Positions 34,386 through 42,700 of a stretch of 64,000 nucleotides of DNA are shown here, piece by piece (within the stretch, counting starts at the first letter, position 1; the number at the start of each line of letters is the position of its first letter). The position numbers were made by a program, and so were the translations under genes. Source of the stretch: M3007 sp039804245 (GTDB taxonomy: Bacteria > Bacteroidota > Bacteroidia > Chitinophagales > Saprospiraceae); assembly GCA_039804245.1 (NCBI GenBank), contig JBDLWO010000065.1, forward strand, positions 1 through 64,000, in the 5' to 3' direction. The notes under the pieces are model-generated. The model worked only from the letters and a program-made list of their open reading frames with translations, searched no databases and was not told the DNA's origin.

Positions 34386-35480
34386 TTGAAAATATATCTG
34401 ATAGCCGGAGAAGCCTCCGGTGATTTGCACGCCGGCAATATGCTGAAGGCGCTGAAACAGATCAGACCCGACACAGAATGTCGCGCCTGGGGAGGCGATA
34501 AACTGGAGGAGGCCGGAGCAACGGTAGTAAAACACTATCGCGACCTGGCATTTATGGGATTTATCGAGGTAATAAAACACCTGGGTACCATTCTCCACAA
34601 TCTGTCATGGTGCAAACAGGACATCCTGGAATACAATCCCGATGCACTGGTACTCGTTGATTATCCCGGATTCAATATGCGCATTGCACAGTGGGCCAAA
34701 GAAAGAGGTATCAGGGTAATATATTATATTTCACCGCAAATATGGGCATGGCGACAATCGAGGGTACACCAGATCAAACGCGATGTGGATAAAATGCTCG
34801 TCATTCTGCCGTTTGAACAGGAGTTCTACCAGCGTTTTGGCATGGATACAACCTATGTGGGGCATCCGCTGCTTGATGCGCTGATGGCTGAACAATCAAA
34901 CCATGAAAAAGTACCATTCCCCGAAAAAACCATTGCGCTTCTCCCGGGCAGCAGGAAACAGGAAATTTTACGGATTTTACCCCGAATGTTATCTGTAACC
35001 CCCTTTTTCCCGGACTACAACTTCATCATTGCCGCTGCAAGGGAACAGCCCGACGAGATATATGCACCCTTCCTGCACGCATACCCGAATGTGCGGGTAG
35101 TTCGTGATCAAACTTACCCGCTATTGCGACACTCGGAAGCTGCGCTGGTAAAATCGGGCACTTCTACCCTTGAAACAGCTTTGCTGGACGTACCTCAGGT
35201 TGTTTGCTACGCGGCCAACAGTATTTCGTATCACATTGCCCGGTTACTCATCAGGGTAAAGTATATTTCATTAGTTAATCTGATAGCCGATGCCCCCCTT
35301 GTCAGGGAACTTATTCAGGATGAATTGAATACCGATAACCTGCAAAAAGCACTCCGGGATATACTGGATCGCGGAAACGCGGCTGCCATGCGTCAAAATT
35401 ACTCGGCTCTGCGGGAAAAGCTGGGATCCGGCGGTGCATCTGCCAGGGCAGCACAGGCTATTTCAGAGAGCCTGGAGTAG
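34386..35480 (+). CDS. lpxB: Lipid-A-disaccharide synthase LpxB
   Basis: 364 aa. A GT19 enzyme joining UDP-2,3-diacylglucosamine and 2,3-diacylglucosamine-1-phosphate to make the lipid A disaccharide at the inner membrane. Hallmarks are the N-terminal KIYLIAGEASGDLHAGNML, DYPGFNMRIAQWAKERG, YYISPQIWAWRQSRVHQIK, YVGHPLLDAL, LLPGSRKQEI and KSGTSTLETALLDVPQVV. The start is a TTG at 34386 because the N-terminus matches the family exactly there and no nearby ATG exists. Its last 18 bases overlap the convergent mqnB gene. Confidence 0.96.
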   Translation: MKIYLIAGEASGDLHAGNMLKALKQIRPDTECRAWGGDKLEEAGATVVKHYRDLAFMGFIEVIKHLGTILHNLSWCKQDILEYNPDALVLVDYPGFNMRIAQWAKERGIRVIYYISPQIWAWRQSRVHQIKRDVDKMLVILPFEQEFYQRFGMDTTYVGHPLLDALMAEQSNHEKVPFPEKTIALLPGSRKQEILRILPRMLSVTPFFPDYNFIIAAAREQPDEIYAPFLHAYPNVRVVRDQTYPLLRHSEAALVKSGTSTLETALLDVPQVVCYAANSISYHIARLLIRVKYISLVNLIADAPLVRELIQDELNTDNLQKALRDILDRGNAAAMRQNYSALREKLGSGGASARAAQAISESLE

Positions 35481-36137
35481 TTCTTTCAATACGTTATTCA
35501 GGGAATCTATGGCCAGCGGGATATTCCAGCCCGACCGGTTACGCGGTTCCACGTAGTTGGAAACAGCGCGGATTTCAAGAAATCTGATACCTGCCAGCAG
35601 GCAACAATAAAACACGGCCCCTCCCTCCATACTCTCGATACAGGCTTCAGGATACTTGTTGCGTATTGCCGCTATCGAAGCCTCCGTACCAGTTGCACGA
35701 CTGACAGTAAGTCCGCTGACCTGTCGGAGAAATCCGGCAGTTTCCATATCAGGATTGATCAAACGACCTCGCTGAAAAGGGAATCCATCCGGGTCAAGCA
35801 AATTCATATCGAACAGATCAATCAGCCGGCCATCTGCTTCTTCTGCTCCCGGATCAGCCAGTTGCTCCTCCCCTACCAATACCACTTCTCCGTATTCGAG
35901 TGAGCGATCGTATGCACCTGCAATACCCGCGTTGATGACCAGATCGGGTTTGTTTACGGAAAAATAACCCGAAAGTCTCCAGGTGGCAGCTATTGGTCCC
36001 ACTCCTGTGACCAGCAGGGAGATACGGTGATTGCCCAGGACAAATTCATTATTGCTGCCAGATGATGAAGAGGATTCCAGCCACTGAATCGTGGGGGCCA
36101 CTTCAAAGGGCGTGGCAGAAACAAGTGCAATGTTCAA
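35463..36137 (-). CDS. mqnB: Futalosine hydrolase MqnB
   Basis: 224 aa. A nucleoside-phosphorylase-fold hydrolase that removes the base from (aminodeoxy)futalosine in the alternative menaquinone pathway. Seen: the N-terminal beta strand NIALVSATPFEVAPT, LVTGVGPIAATWRL, NAGIAGAYDRSLEYGEVVLVG, and ESMEGGAVFYCCLLAGIRFLEIRAVSNYVEPR, which holds the catalytic Asp/Glu-type and substrate-binding residues characteristic of MqnB rather than MTA/SAH nucleosidase. It implies that the organism makes menaquinone through futalosine. It is convergent with lpxB (18-base overlap) and divergent from a PAP2 gene. Confidence 0.9.
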   Translation of the reverse strand: MNIALVSATPFEVAPTIQWLESSSSSGSNNEFVLGNHRISLLVTGVGPIAATWRLSGYFSVNKPDLVINAGIAGAYDRSLEYGEVVLVGEEQLADPGAEEADGRLIDLFDMNLLDPDGFPFQRGRLINPDMETAGFLRQVSGLTVSRATGTEASIAAIRNKYPEACIESMEGGAVFYCCLLAGIRFLEIRAVSNYVEPRNRSGWNIPLAIDSLNNVLKELLQAL

Positions 36138-36147
36138 AATTTTGGTC

Positions 36148-36155
36148 TATTTTTG
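36148..36155 (+). promoter_or_regulatory. -7 promoter box of the PAP2 gene
   Basis: TATTTTTG, 22 bases before the ATG at 36178. No clear -33 element is seen. It is interleaved with the opposite-strand box of mqnB. Confidence 0.45.
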
Positions 36156-36169
36156 CTGTAAACAATGGA

Positions 36170-36177
36170 CAAAGGTA
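36170..36177 (-). promoter_or_regulatory. -7 promoter box of mqnB
   Basis: TACCTTTG on the minus strand, 32 bases before the mqnB ATG. It abuts the start codon of the divergent PAP2 gene. A TTTG lies 26 bases upstream, farther than ideal. Confidence 0.5.
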
Positions 36178-36750
36178 ATGCTTGATCTGATCATTGACTT
36201 CGACAAATCACTGTTCCGGATTATCAACACCGGTATGAGTAATGATTTTTTTGACACCATACTCCCCTGGCTCCGGGAAGGAAAACTGTGGGCTCCGCTA
36301 TATCTGTTTCTGATATCCTTACTGTGGATCAACTTCAGGCGCCGCGGCCTGATTGTTGGACTGGGCCTGGTACTGAGTGTTGGACTTGCTGATTTCACCT
36401 CCGGCACGATCATCAAGAAGAACGTGCAGCGAATCAGGCCATGCAGCGACCCTTCTATGGAAATGATGATTACCGAACGTGTTATCTGCGGCAGCGGATA
36501 CAGTTTCACTTCCAATCATTCTGCCAACCATTTTGCCATTGCAACATTTCTGATTGCCGTACTCGGGTTTATTTCGCCGGCGGTCCGGTATTTATCCGTG
36601 TTGTGGGCAGGCTCAATAGCCTTTTCCCAGGTATATGTTGGTGTGCATTACCCGCTGGATGTGATCTGCGGCGCGCTTTTGGGCGGTGTTATTGGCTATA
36701 CGCTCGGAACGTGGCTTAATCGTCATTATCCTTTACAGGCGGCCTCCTGA
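36178..36750 (+). CDS. PAP2-family membrane phosphatase
   Basis: 190 aa with about five membrane helices. The three-part phosphatase signature is present: KKNVQRIRPC (motif 1), SFTSNHSANHF (motif 2, catalytic His) and SQVYVGVHYPLDVI (motif 3, nucleophile-side His plus Asp). Motif 2 has T-S-N-H in place of the usual P-S-[GS]-H. A role in dephosphorylating undecaprenyl pyrophosphate or lipid A/phospholipid phosphates is likely; the substrate is not determined. The ATG at 36178 fits a promoter box at 36148. Its 3' end overlaps the convergent BNR-repeat gene by 35 bases. Confidence 0.87.
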   Translation: MLDLIIDFDKSLFRIINTGMSNDFFDTILPWLREGKLWAPLYLFLISLLWINFRRRGLIVGLGLVLSVGLADFTSGTIIKKNVQRIRPCSDPSMEMMITERVICGSGYSFTSNHSANHFAIATFLIAVLGFISPAVRYLSVLWAGSIAFSQVYVGVHYPLDVICGALLGGVIGYTLGTWLNRHYPLQAAS

Positions 36751-38077
36751 AGTCCATGATCGCCGTCCAGACGGAAAGCCTTTTATCATCCAGACGAGTC
36801 CAGATGGGTCTGACCATGCCCCGATGAGCCGATATATTGTTGTAATCGCCAAAAAACACCCGGGTTTCGTTACAGTTCGGAGCGAATGACGAATTGCTGA
36901 CCAGCATATTTTTGAATGATTTGCCGCCGTTCTGGCTTGCGGCAACGAATACTTCGGTGGAAAGCAGATCAGTGGCATTCCTTCTGTCGTAATAGACAAT
37001 GTACAGGTGGCCATCGGTCTGATCAATAGCCATCCACGACATGAACTGTTGTTTTCCGGGCGGATCATCATTCACGCGCTGAGCCCCGGTCCAGGTCTTT
37101 CCCCCATCAGTGCTTTTGCAGAAAAAGATATCCGTATCGAGATTTCCGTTTCGCTGATCAGACCAGTTTATGTACAGCGTTCCGCGGTTTGGACCATCTG
37201 ACAGGTCACATACGAGGATTGGCATACCGTTACAGCGACCTATACCGGCTACATCGAACGACCAGCCACCGGGTTGATCAGCCACTTCAATATCCTGTTC
37301 GAGCCAGGTTTTTCCTCCATCAGAAGACACATCGAACCAGATTTTGTTGTTCCAGCTCCAGGCCACATATATTTCTCCCCGGGGTCCGAATGCGGGCACA
37401 GCGCCTTCGGGAGTGTTATCACCATCGAGGCAATCACCCTCAAACTGATTGACCGTAACGGGAGCAGACCAGGAGATACCGCCATCGTCGCTGCGGCTGA
37501 AAAGAATACGCGAGTAGTCGGTTTCGACACGTTCAGAGTTATAAGAATCGAACTCCGTCCAGGTACAAACGAGCGCATTCGTCCGCGGATCGGCGCAAAG
37601 CCAGTGTTTGTCCTGATCTTTGGGGTGGCTCATTCCGGTGTAGCTGCCGGAGGAATAAGTTTTGCCGCCGTCGGTGCTTTTCTGGATGACAATTCTGTCG
37701 AGCAGGTGTTCGCTTGCCCAGCCATCGCGGTCGGGGTCGCTCAGGTGAGCGTAGTAAAAATTACCTTTCCAGTCTGCTATGACAACGGGATCTCCGAATA
37801 CGCCATAGTCGGATTCGAGGGTACCGGCATCCCAGGTGAGGCCGCCATCCTGACTCCAGTAATAACGGTCAATTACTGCCCCTGCGGCAATTTGCAGCGG
37901 ATTGGCCGGGTTAACAGAGATAGAAGGCTCACAGGGGCCATAAAGATCGCCTTCCATTGAACCAGCAATCAGCACATTTTTGAAAGCCGAACGATTACCG
38001 ACAGATTTTTTTGTCTGGGAACAGGCTGTGAAAACAAAGAGCAGGGTAAAAACAGCGATGAAATTCAGTTTATACAT
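36716..38077 (-). CDS. BNR/Asp-box repeat lipoprotein (sialidase-like propeller)
   Basis: 453 aa. A lipoprotein signal peptide ends FVFTACSQ with C19 as the lipidated cysteine. The body is a six-bladed-type propeller with Asp boxes SQDGGLTWDAG, STDGGKTYSSG, SDDGGISWSAP, SSDGGKTWLEQ, STDGGKTWTGA and SQNGGKSFKN. Such folds occur in sialidases and other glycosidases, but I do not see the full arginine triad, so enzymatic activity is not claimed. It follows yggS by 8 bases and is probably co-transcribed with it. Confidence 0.82.
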   Translation of the reverse strand: MYKLNFIAVFTLLFVFTACSQTKKSVGNRSAFKNVLIAGSMEGDLYGPCEPSISVNPANPLQIAAGAVIDRYYWSQDGGLTWDAGTLESDYGVFGDPVVIADWKGNFYYAHLSDPDRDGWASEHLLDRIVIQKSTDGGKTYSSGSYTGMSHPKDQDKHWLCADPRTNALVCTWTEFDSYNSERVETDYSRILFSRSDDGGISWSAPVTVNQFEGDCLDGDNTPEGAVPAFGPRGEIYVAWSWNNKIWFDVSSDGGKTWLEQDIEVADQPGGWSFDVAGIGRCNGMPILVCDLSDGPNRGTLYINWSDQRNGNLDTDIFFCKSTDGGKTWTGAQRVNDDPPGKQQFMSWMAIDQTDGHLYIVYYDRRNATDLLSTEVFVAASQNGGKSFKNMLVSNSSFAPNCNETRVFFGDYNNISAHRGMVRPIWTRLDDKRLSVWTAIMDFRRPPVKDNDD

Positions 38078-38085
38078 GGTTGTAT

Positions 38086-38739
38086 TCAGTTGCGTTGACC
38101 GAAAAGAAGGCTTCCTATCCTGACGAGCGTGCTGCCCTCTTCGAGTGCAATTTCCCAGTCGCCCGACATGCCCATGGATATTTCACAAAACCAGGGGGTA
38201 TTTTCGAAAAAACGGGCTTTCAGTGATTCAAAAATTGATTTCAGATGCCTGAATTCACTTCGGACCAGCGTTTGGTCATCGGTGAAAGTAGCCATACCCA
38301 TTACTCCGCATATACGGATATTTTTGAATTCACCGAAAGCGGGATTATTCAACAGGTCGGTACCCTCCTGTTCGCTGAGGCCGAATTTGGTTTCTTCTGT
38401 AGCTATATGAAATTGCAACAGGCAATCAATCATCCTGTTATTTCTTGCGGCCTGTTTGTTGATTTCCCTGAGCAACTCGAGGCTGTCAACAGAATGAATC
38501 AGTGAAATAAAGGGTGCGATATATTTCACCTTGTTCGATTGCAGATGACCGATCAGGTGCCACTGGATGTCTTTGGGGAGTACTTCATACTTTTGCTGCA
38601 ACTCCTGTACACGGTTTTCGCCAAAGACACGCTGCCCCTTCAGGTAAAGTGGCATGATGCTTTCGGGGGTGTGTGTTTTCGAGACAGCCACCAGCCGGGC
38701 GTTTTTTTCAGACAATTTTTGCGTAATAACTTCGAACAT
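38086..38739 (-). CDS. YggS/PROSC family pyridoxal-phosphate homeostasis protein
   Basis: 217 aa, a single PLP-binding TIM barrel like alanine racemase domain 1. The PLP lysine is K21 in LVAVSKTHTPE. Further signature segments are FGENRVQELQQKYE, IQWHLIGHLQSNKVKYI, IHSVDSLELLREIN, GVMGMATFTDD and the phosphate-binding SMGMSGDWEIALEEGSTLVRIGS. It keeps PLP at safe levels rather than catalysing a known reaction. The ATG at 38739 fits the family N-terminus; the open frame upstream encodes nothing similar. A TACTTTTG box ends only 7 bases before this ATG. Confidence 0.93.
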   Translation of the reverse strand: MFEVITQKLSEKNARLVAVSKTHTPESIMPLYLKGQRVFGENRVQELQQKYEVLPKDIQWHLIGHLQSNKVKYIAPFISLIHSVDSLELLREINKQAARNNRMIDCLLQFHIATEETKFGLSEQEGTDLLNNPAFGEFKNIRICGVMGMATFTDDQTLVRSEFRHLKSIFESLKARFFENTPWFCEISMGMSGDWEIALEEGSTLVRIGSLLFGQRN

Positions 38740-38746
38740 TGCAGGG

Positions 38747-38754
38747 CAAAAGTA
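38747..38754 (-). promoter_or_regulatory. -7 box immediately upstream of the yggS-like gene
   Basis: TACTTTTG on the minus strand, 7 bases before the ATG. No -33 TTTG was found at the usual distance. If used, the mRNA would be leaderless or nearly so. Confidence 0.4.
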
Positions 38755-38853
38755 AGTGCTTATTACCTGATTCTGTTCATAAATCGCCAGACAAGCATTA
38801 CCTTTCGCCTTTTTACAGCTTCTTTTAACGTAATCATTTGCAGCCTTAAAGAA

Positions 38854-39789
38854 ATGACTCGAGTCCTGTCCATTTTTCTGACCATTTTTTCCTCTGCCTG
38901 TAGCATAGTACAGGCTCAGCAGTGTCCTACGCTGAGTCAGAATGCCACACTGACGTCGCCCGACTGTCAGCCCGGCCTGAACCCGTGCACACTTTGTCCG
39001 GGTGATACCTATACCCTGAATGCCAATGGCAACAATCTGCATGTTGGCGATTGCATAAACTGGTATGTGAGTACCACCCCCGGGTTTAATCCCTACAATG
39101 GTCAGGGTACCCTTCTTGGATGCTCGGAGATAACCACCCCGCCACCGGATCCATGTAATCCTGATCCGATCCTGCTCGGTTTTTTTGTAAATGCATGTGG
39201 AACAGAGGAGAACAACGAGTTCCTTGCGATGTGGTCGGGCGGTGGCTTTTATGTGAGTGATCTTTCAATTACCTACGATGACCCGGCGAATAACGGTTGT
39301 GGTTTCCAATCGCCGAGTGGTGATGTTGTCTCCTCCATTGGCGATGATTGTCCGGGGGCAGTATATGTGGGCCCCGGCGAGGCCGTCCCTGCCAATGTTC
39401 CGGTTATCATATTCACGAGTGCTTCTACAGATTTCAACTACAATTTTGGCGGTTTGTGTGCCAATTTCGGCACCGTTTATGTATTGCAGAGCAGTTGTAC
39501 CCCGTCAGGAGAAGGTGTTTTCCCCCAGACAGGGTCGGGAAGTGCCACCACTACGGTTTCAATTGGATGCTGGTCAGATGCCATCTCGTACAATATCAAC
39601 CAGCTGGTAGGTGGAAATGGCGCCTTTGTGGCTCAGGTGCCTATTCTGGGCACTACTTTCTATGGAAATGCCGGCTGCAGCTGGCCGGGTTTCCCGGGAC
39701 TACCGGGCGATGATCCGATCATCATGGTAGAACCGCTGAAGTGGAAGTTACGGCAGATGAGTGCAATATGGGTCCCTATTACATTGTAG
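38854..39789 (+). CDS. Giant CHU_C adhesin, N-terminal fragment (frameshifted)
   Basis: 311 codons before a TAG. A signal peptide (LSIFLTIFSSACSIVQAQ) leads into a Cys-rich N-terminal region and a domain with VYVGPGEAVPANVPVIIFTSAS and FGTVYVLQSSC, similar to N-terminal regions of other large adhesins of this phylum. The frame then runs out, while the following frame (39741-46262) continues as an adhesin without signal peptide. Reading one base back near 39738-39741 would join them as ...MVEPL-EVEVTADECNMGPYYIVGIY. I therefore see one gene of about 2.47 kaa interrupted by a single-base deletion, either in the genome or in the assembly. Confidence 0.8.
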   Translation: MTRVLSIFLTIFSSACSIVQAQQCPTLSQNATLTSPDCQPGLNPCTLCPGDTYTLNANGNNLHVGDCINWYVSTTPGFNPYNGQGTLLGCSEITTPPPDPCNPDPILLGFFVNACGTEENNEFLAMWSGGGFYVSDLSITYDDPANNGCGFQSPSGDVVSSIGDDCPGAVYVGPGEAVPANVPVIIFTSASTDFNYNFGGLCANFGTVYVLQSSCTPSGEGVFPQTGSGSATTTVSIGCWSDAISYNINQLVGGNGAFVAQVPILGTTFYGNAGCSWPGFPGLPGDDPIIMVEPLKWKLRQMSAIWVPITL

Positions 39790-42700
39790 GAATATACGAA
39801 CCTTTGCCGCAGAACTGTCCGCAGGTATTTACCAACTACCTGTCTTATGATGTGGTTTGTCCGGAACCGGTACTTGGCACAGCAGACTTGTGTGCGAATG
39901 CGCCACCATTCAATCTGGTTACTATACAGGATCCGGGTGTTCCGTCCGGAACATGGTCGGGCACCGGAGTTTCCGGTACAACATTCAATCCGGCAGGTTT
40001 GAGCGGGCCCATAGATCTTACCTTCACTCCCACCTCCGATTGTGGCGTGCCAGCCACTACCACCATCAATGTATTTGAGGCTGTAACAGCAGTGATTGAC
40101 TCCGTGCCTACAGTTTGCGCAGGCGGGTCCGTGTTGCTGGTGGTACATTTCACCGGTACGGGGCCATGGTCATTTGATCTGACCGCCAACGGTTCGCCCG
40201 TGGGCTCATTCAATACATTTGATAATCCCTTTATCATTCCGGTAGCACCCACTTCCAATACGAATTACGTCATAAGAAACCTGAGAGATGACGCAGGATG
40301 TACGGGTCCCAATGCTTCACGCCAGGTACTGGTGTCCAGCGGAGCTGCTCTGGCAACCCTCAGTCTGATAGGAAATGACACGATTTGTTCCGCTACTCCG
40401 GCTCAATTCTCCATCAGTTTTCAGAATGGCGTTCCGGCCTACGGATTCGTATATGCTATCAATGGCGTTTCACAACCGCCGGTTAATAACATAAGTACCA
40501 GCCCGTATCTGTTGTCGTTCAACCTGAGCTCCAACTCCACGGTTTCACTGGTGAGCATGACAGATAACGGAGGATGCCCCGGAACTGCTACCGGTCAGGC
40601 GACTGTAGCCGTATTGCCTTCTCCCACCGCACAACTCACATCAGATACGGTACAGGTGTGTGCCGGGGCAACAGACTCACTCACCATTAAATTTACAGGC
40701 AAAGCGCCATATATCTACACACTCAGAATAAATGGTGTTGCCCAGCCGCAGGACACCTCACTGACCAGTATGATCAGGATACCGGTTATGCCGGTGGGCG
40801 ATACAGTCATTTACACGCTTCTCAACGTACTGGATTCTATCTGTATCGGAACAGTAAGCGGCATTTACAGAGTCATTGTTTCTCCCCTGACTACAGCGTC
40901 CATCAGCGGAATCCAGACCATTTGCCCGGGAGGAACAGGCACCCTGGATTTCAATCTGACCGGTACAGGTCCCTACCTGATTACTTATGCGGCAAACGGA
41001 GTTCCTCAACCTTCCATACAGGCCAATACAGCGCCTTTTTCCATACAGGTAACCCCAGCTGAAACTACCACGTACACGCTATTATCTGTGGAAGGAAACG
41101 GGTGCAGTGGCATTGTCTCGGGCACGGGAGTGATTGCAGTTGCTCAGCCGGCTACAGGTGTTGTAAGTGGCGGCGGACAAACCTGCCAGGGCGGCAGCGG
41201 AGCTGCGGTAACGTTCACATTTACCGGTTCAGGCCCATTCACGTTTATTCATTCACTCAATAACGTACAGCAGGCACCGATTACTACCAATCAGAATGTC
41301 TATACCATTCAGAGTACACCCTCGATTGGCACAACCTATCGTCTGGTGAGTCTTACTGACGGAAACGGCTGTCAGGGTACAGTCAGCGGCGTTGCTCTTG
41401 TACTGGTATTTGTACCTGCCACGGGTGTTATGTCCGGTGATGCCACCTTCTGTGATTCAGCCAACACAAACGTGATTGTTGATTTTACGGGTTCGGGACC
41501 GTTTACAATTGGCTATACCATTAACGGAGTGGCTCAGCCACCGGTTTTCACATCCGATGATCCTTATCTTATTCCGGTGAACGTCAGTTCTACCACTACC
41601 TATGTACTGACAGAAATTGAATCGCCCGGATGCGTAGGTATCCCGAACGGATCGGCCACTGTGCGCGTAAATTACGCACCAAACTATGCCGGATTCGACC
41701 TGGATTGTGATGCTGCTTCCGGAACCTACACAGTCCGGTTCAATATTCTGGGAGGCACGCCTCCGTACACATTGATATCGGGAAGCGGCACTTTCAACGG
41801 AAATCAGTTTACCAGCAATTCTATTCCCCAGGGTACTGGCTACAATATTGTATTCAGAGATGCCAATAACTGTGGTAATGTAACAGTAAGTGGCCCTGCA
41901 AACTGTAACTGCACTACAGATGCAGGACTTATGGATCTCACGCCTCAGGTTGTCTGTTTGAACGACACCGTCACAGCAACTTTTCTGGGGGGTGAAGTGA
42001 ACGATGGCAACGACTTGCTCCTCTACATACTCCACAGCAATCCGGGATTACCACTGGGCACTGTCTATGGCTGGAACACACAGCCATCTTTCACTTTTGT
42101 TCCCGGAATGAACAACAATGACGCCTACTATATCTCCTCTGTTTCAGGTGATCCGGATGGCACCGGAATTATCAATCTGAATGATCCGTGCCTTTCTGTA
42201 TCGCAGGGGACTCCCGTTGTTTTTGCCAACCTGCCCGGTGCAACCCTGGATGATACAAACATCAGCGTCTGCCAGGGCGATTCAGTTACCGTACAGGTGG
42301 GTTTCACCGGTGTGACTCCCTTTTCGTTCACTCCGGTTTTAAACGGAGTACCCCAAACACCCATCACGGGCATCGACAAGATTACGTACAACTACACCTT
42401 TCTGCCAGTAACGAATACGACCGTGACACTTTCCGGGGTGTCTGATAATTTTTGCAGTGGAGGCTCGGTCTCCGGTTCAGTCAATGTTACCCTGCTTCCA
42501 AAGCCTGTATTTGGTGATGTCAATGTTATTTGTGACTTTTCCACCAACACTTACGCGCTTGATTTCACTGTGACCGGCACTCCGCCATTCAATTTGTCAA
42601 ACCTGCTGGCGGTTTTCAATGGCACTTCATTTACAACACTTCCTGCCATATCGGGAACTCCCTATTTCGGATTACTCACCGATGCCAACAACTGCGGAAG

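Noticed and set aside
36716..38077. Calling the BNR-repeat lipoprotein a sialidase
   Set aside because: Asp boxes are plentiful but the catalytic arginine triad and Tyr/Glu pair could not be identified, so only the fold is claimed.
38740..39042. Upstream extension of the yggS-like frame by about 100 codons
   Set aside because: The extension has no similarity to the family, and runs into the divergent adhesin gene; the ATG at 38739 matches the usual start.
39736..39745. Programmed -1 ribosomal frameshift site in the adhesin
   Set aside because: No X-XXY-YYZ slippery heptamer and no clear downstream pseudoknot were seen; a deletion or assembly error is simpler.
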